Part shown: positions 37,167 through 37,179 of the stretch, piece by piece | Layout of the letters: each line of letters opens with the position of its first letter | Position numbering within the stretch: position 1 is the stretch's first letter | Notes under the pieces: model-generated | Database searches by the model: none | Seen by the model: the letters and a program-made list of their open reading frames with translations, nothing else | What the model was told of the DNA's origin: nothing | Assembly (NCBI RefSeq): GCF_000737195.2 | Contig: NZ_JALM01000046.1 | Span: 3,381-40,559, forward strand | From: Sciscionella sediminilitoris | GTDB taxonomy: Bacteria; Actinomycetota; Actinomycetes; Mycobacteriales; Pseudonocardiaceae | Direction of reading: 5' to 3' | DNA length: 37,179 bases | Position numbers and translations under genes: made by a program

Positions 37167-37179
37167 GTGCGTGGTTGTG
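37167..37179. repeat. Partial copy of dispersed hairpin, cut by window end
   Basis: The window ends with GTGCGTGGTTGTG, the first 13 bases of the left arm of the hairpin family, preceded by GTGCTT as in the copy at 1329. The arm is followed by nothing, so the sequence stops inside the stem. Confidence 0.75.

Overview
The window comes from a high-GC actinomycete, most likely a member of the Pseudonocardiaceae or a close relative; the family is inferred from gene content and I cannot confirm it. GTG and TTG starts are common. The core gene order ino1 - padR - DUF5318 - ponA - large GT87-type membrane protein ... rpsF - ssb - rpsR - rplI - dnaB matches, in mirror image, the Mycobacterium tuberculosis Rv0046c-Rv0058 region, which lies near the chromosomal origin. 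The piece is probably origin-proximal chromosome.

Layout. 1-1309: a DedA membrane protein and a GNAT acetyltransferase. 1365-3397: a tetR-DHA2 efflux operon with a clear operator. 3529-6884: rpsF-ssb-rpsR-rplI and then dnaB, all on the minus strand, with a strong terminator after rplI and an 11-bp-phased array of DnaA-box-like TGGGGACA units upstream of dnaB. 7004-8919: two paralogous secreted, Pro-rich, C-terminally anchored proteins of unknown function. 9060-12300: endonuclease IV and two GT87-type mannosyltransferase-like membrane proteins whose genes overlap tail to tail. 12372-13995: a chromosomal ParA plus ribbon-helix-helix-like partner with a promoter palindrome and a 13-bp-phased GGGTAA array, a candidate partition cassette. 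13996-21767: a small secreted protein, the Rv0051-like membrane protein, PonA, DUF5318, PadR and inositol-phosphate synthase. 21837-25973: EtfD-like iron-sulfur reductase, a divergent TetR, and an orphan AbiEi-type protein. 26127-29233: CBS protein, NHL/thioredoxin protein with a GroES-like protein, and a 45-residue basic protein. 29512-33202: AAA ATPase, DoxX-like protein, DUF3311 plus sodium:solute symporter. 33489-37144: a mocA-coxD-coxE-xdhC type molybdenum-hydroxylase maturation operon.

The most striking non-gene signal is a dispersed family of long hairpins (arm GTGAGTGGTTGTGTTGGTT, two-base loop AG/CT). There are nine copies in the window, plus a partial copy at each end. All nine sit just after gene ends. 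Three have the upstream gene's TGA stop codon inside the stem, and several others share an upstream block beginning TGACC that usually supplies the stop. Where the arms diverge, many changes stay pairable as G-U in the upstream gene's transcript. This points to an RNA-level role (transcript termination or 3'-end protection) rather than a DNA transposon end. Both window ends fall inside such hairpins, so the window may be a contig that broke at these repeats.

No tRNA, rRNA, CRISPR array, transposase or integrase was seen.
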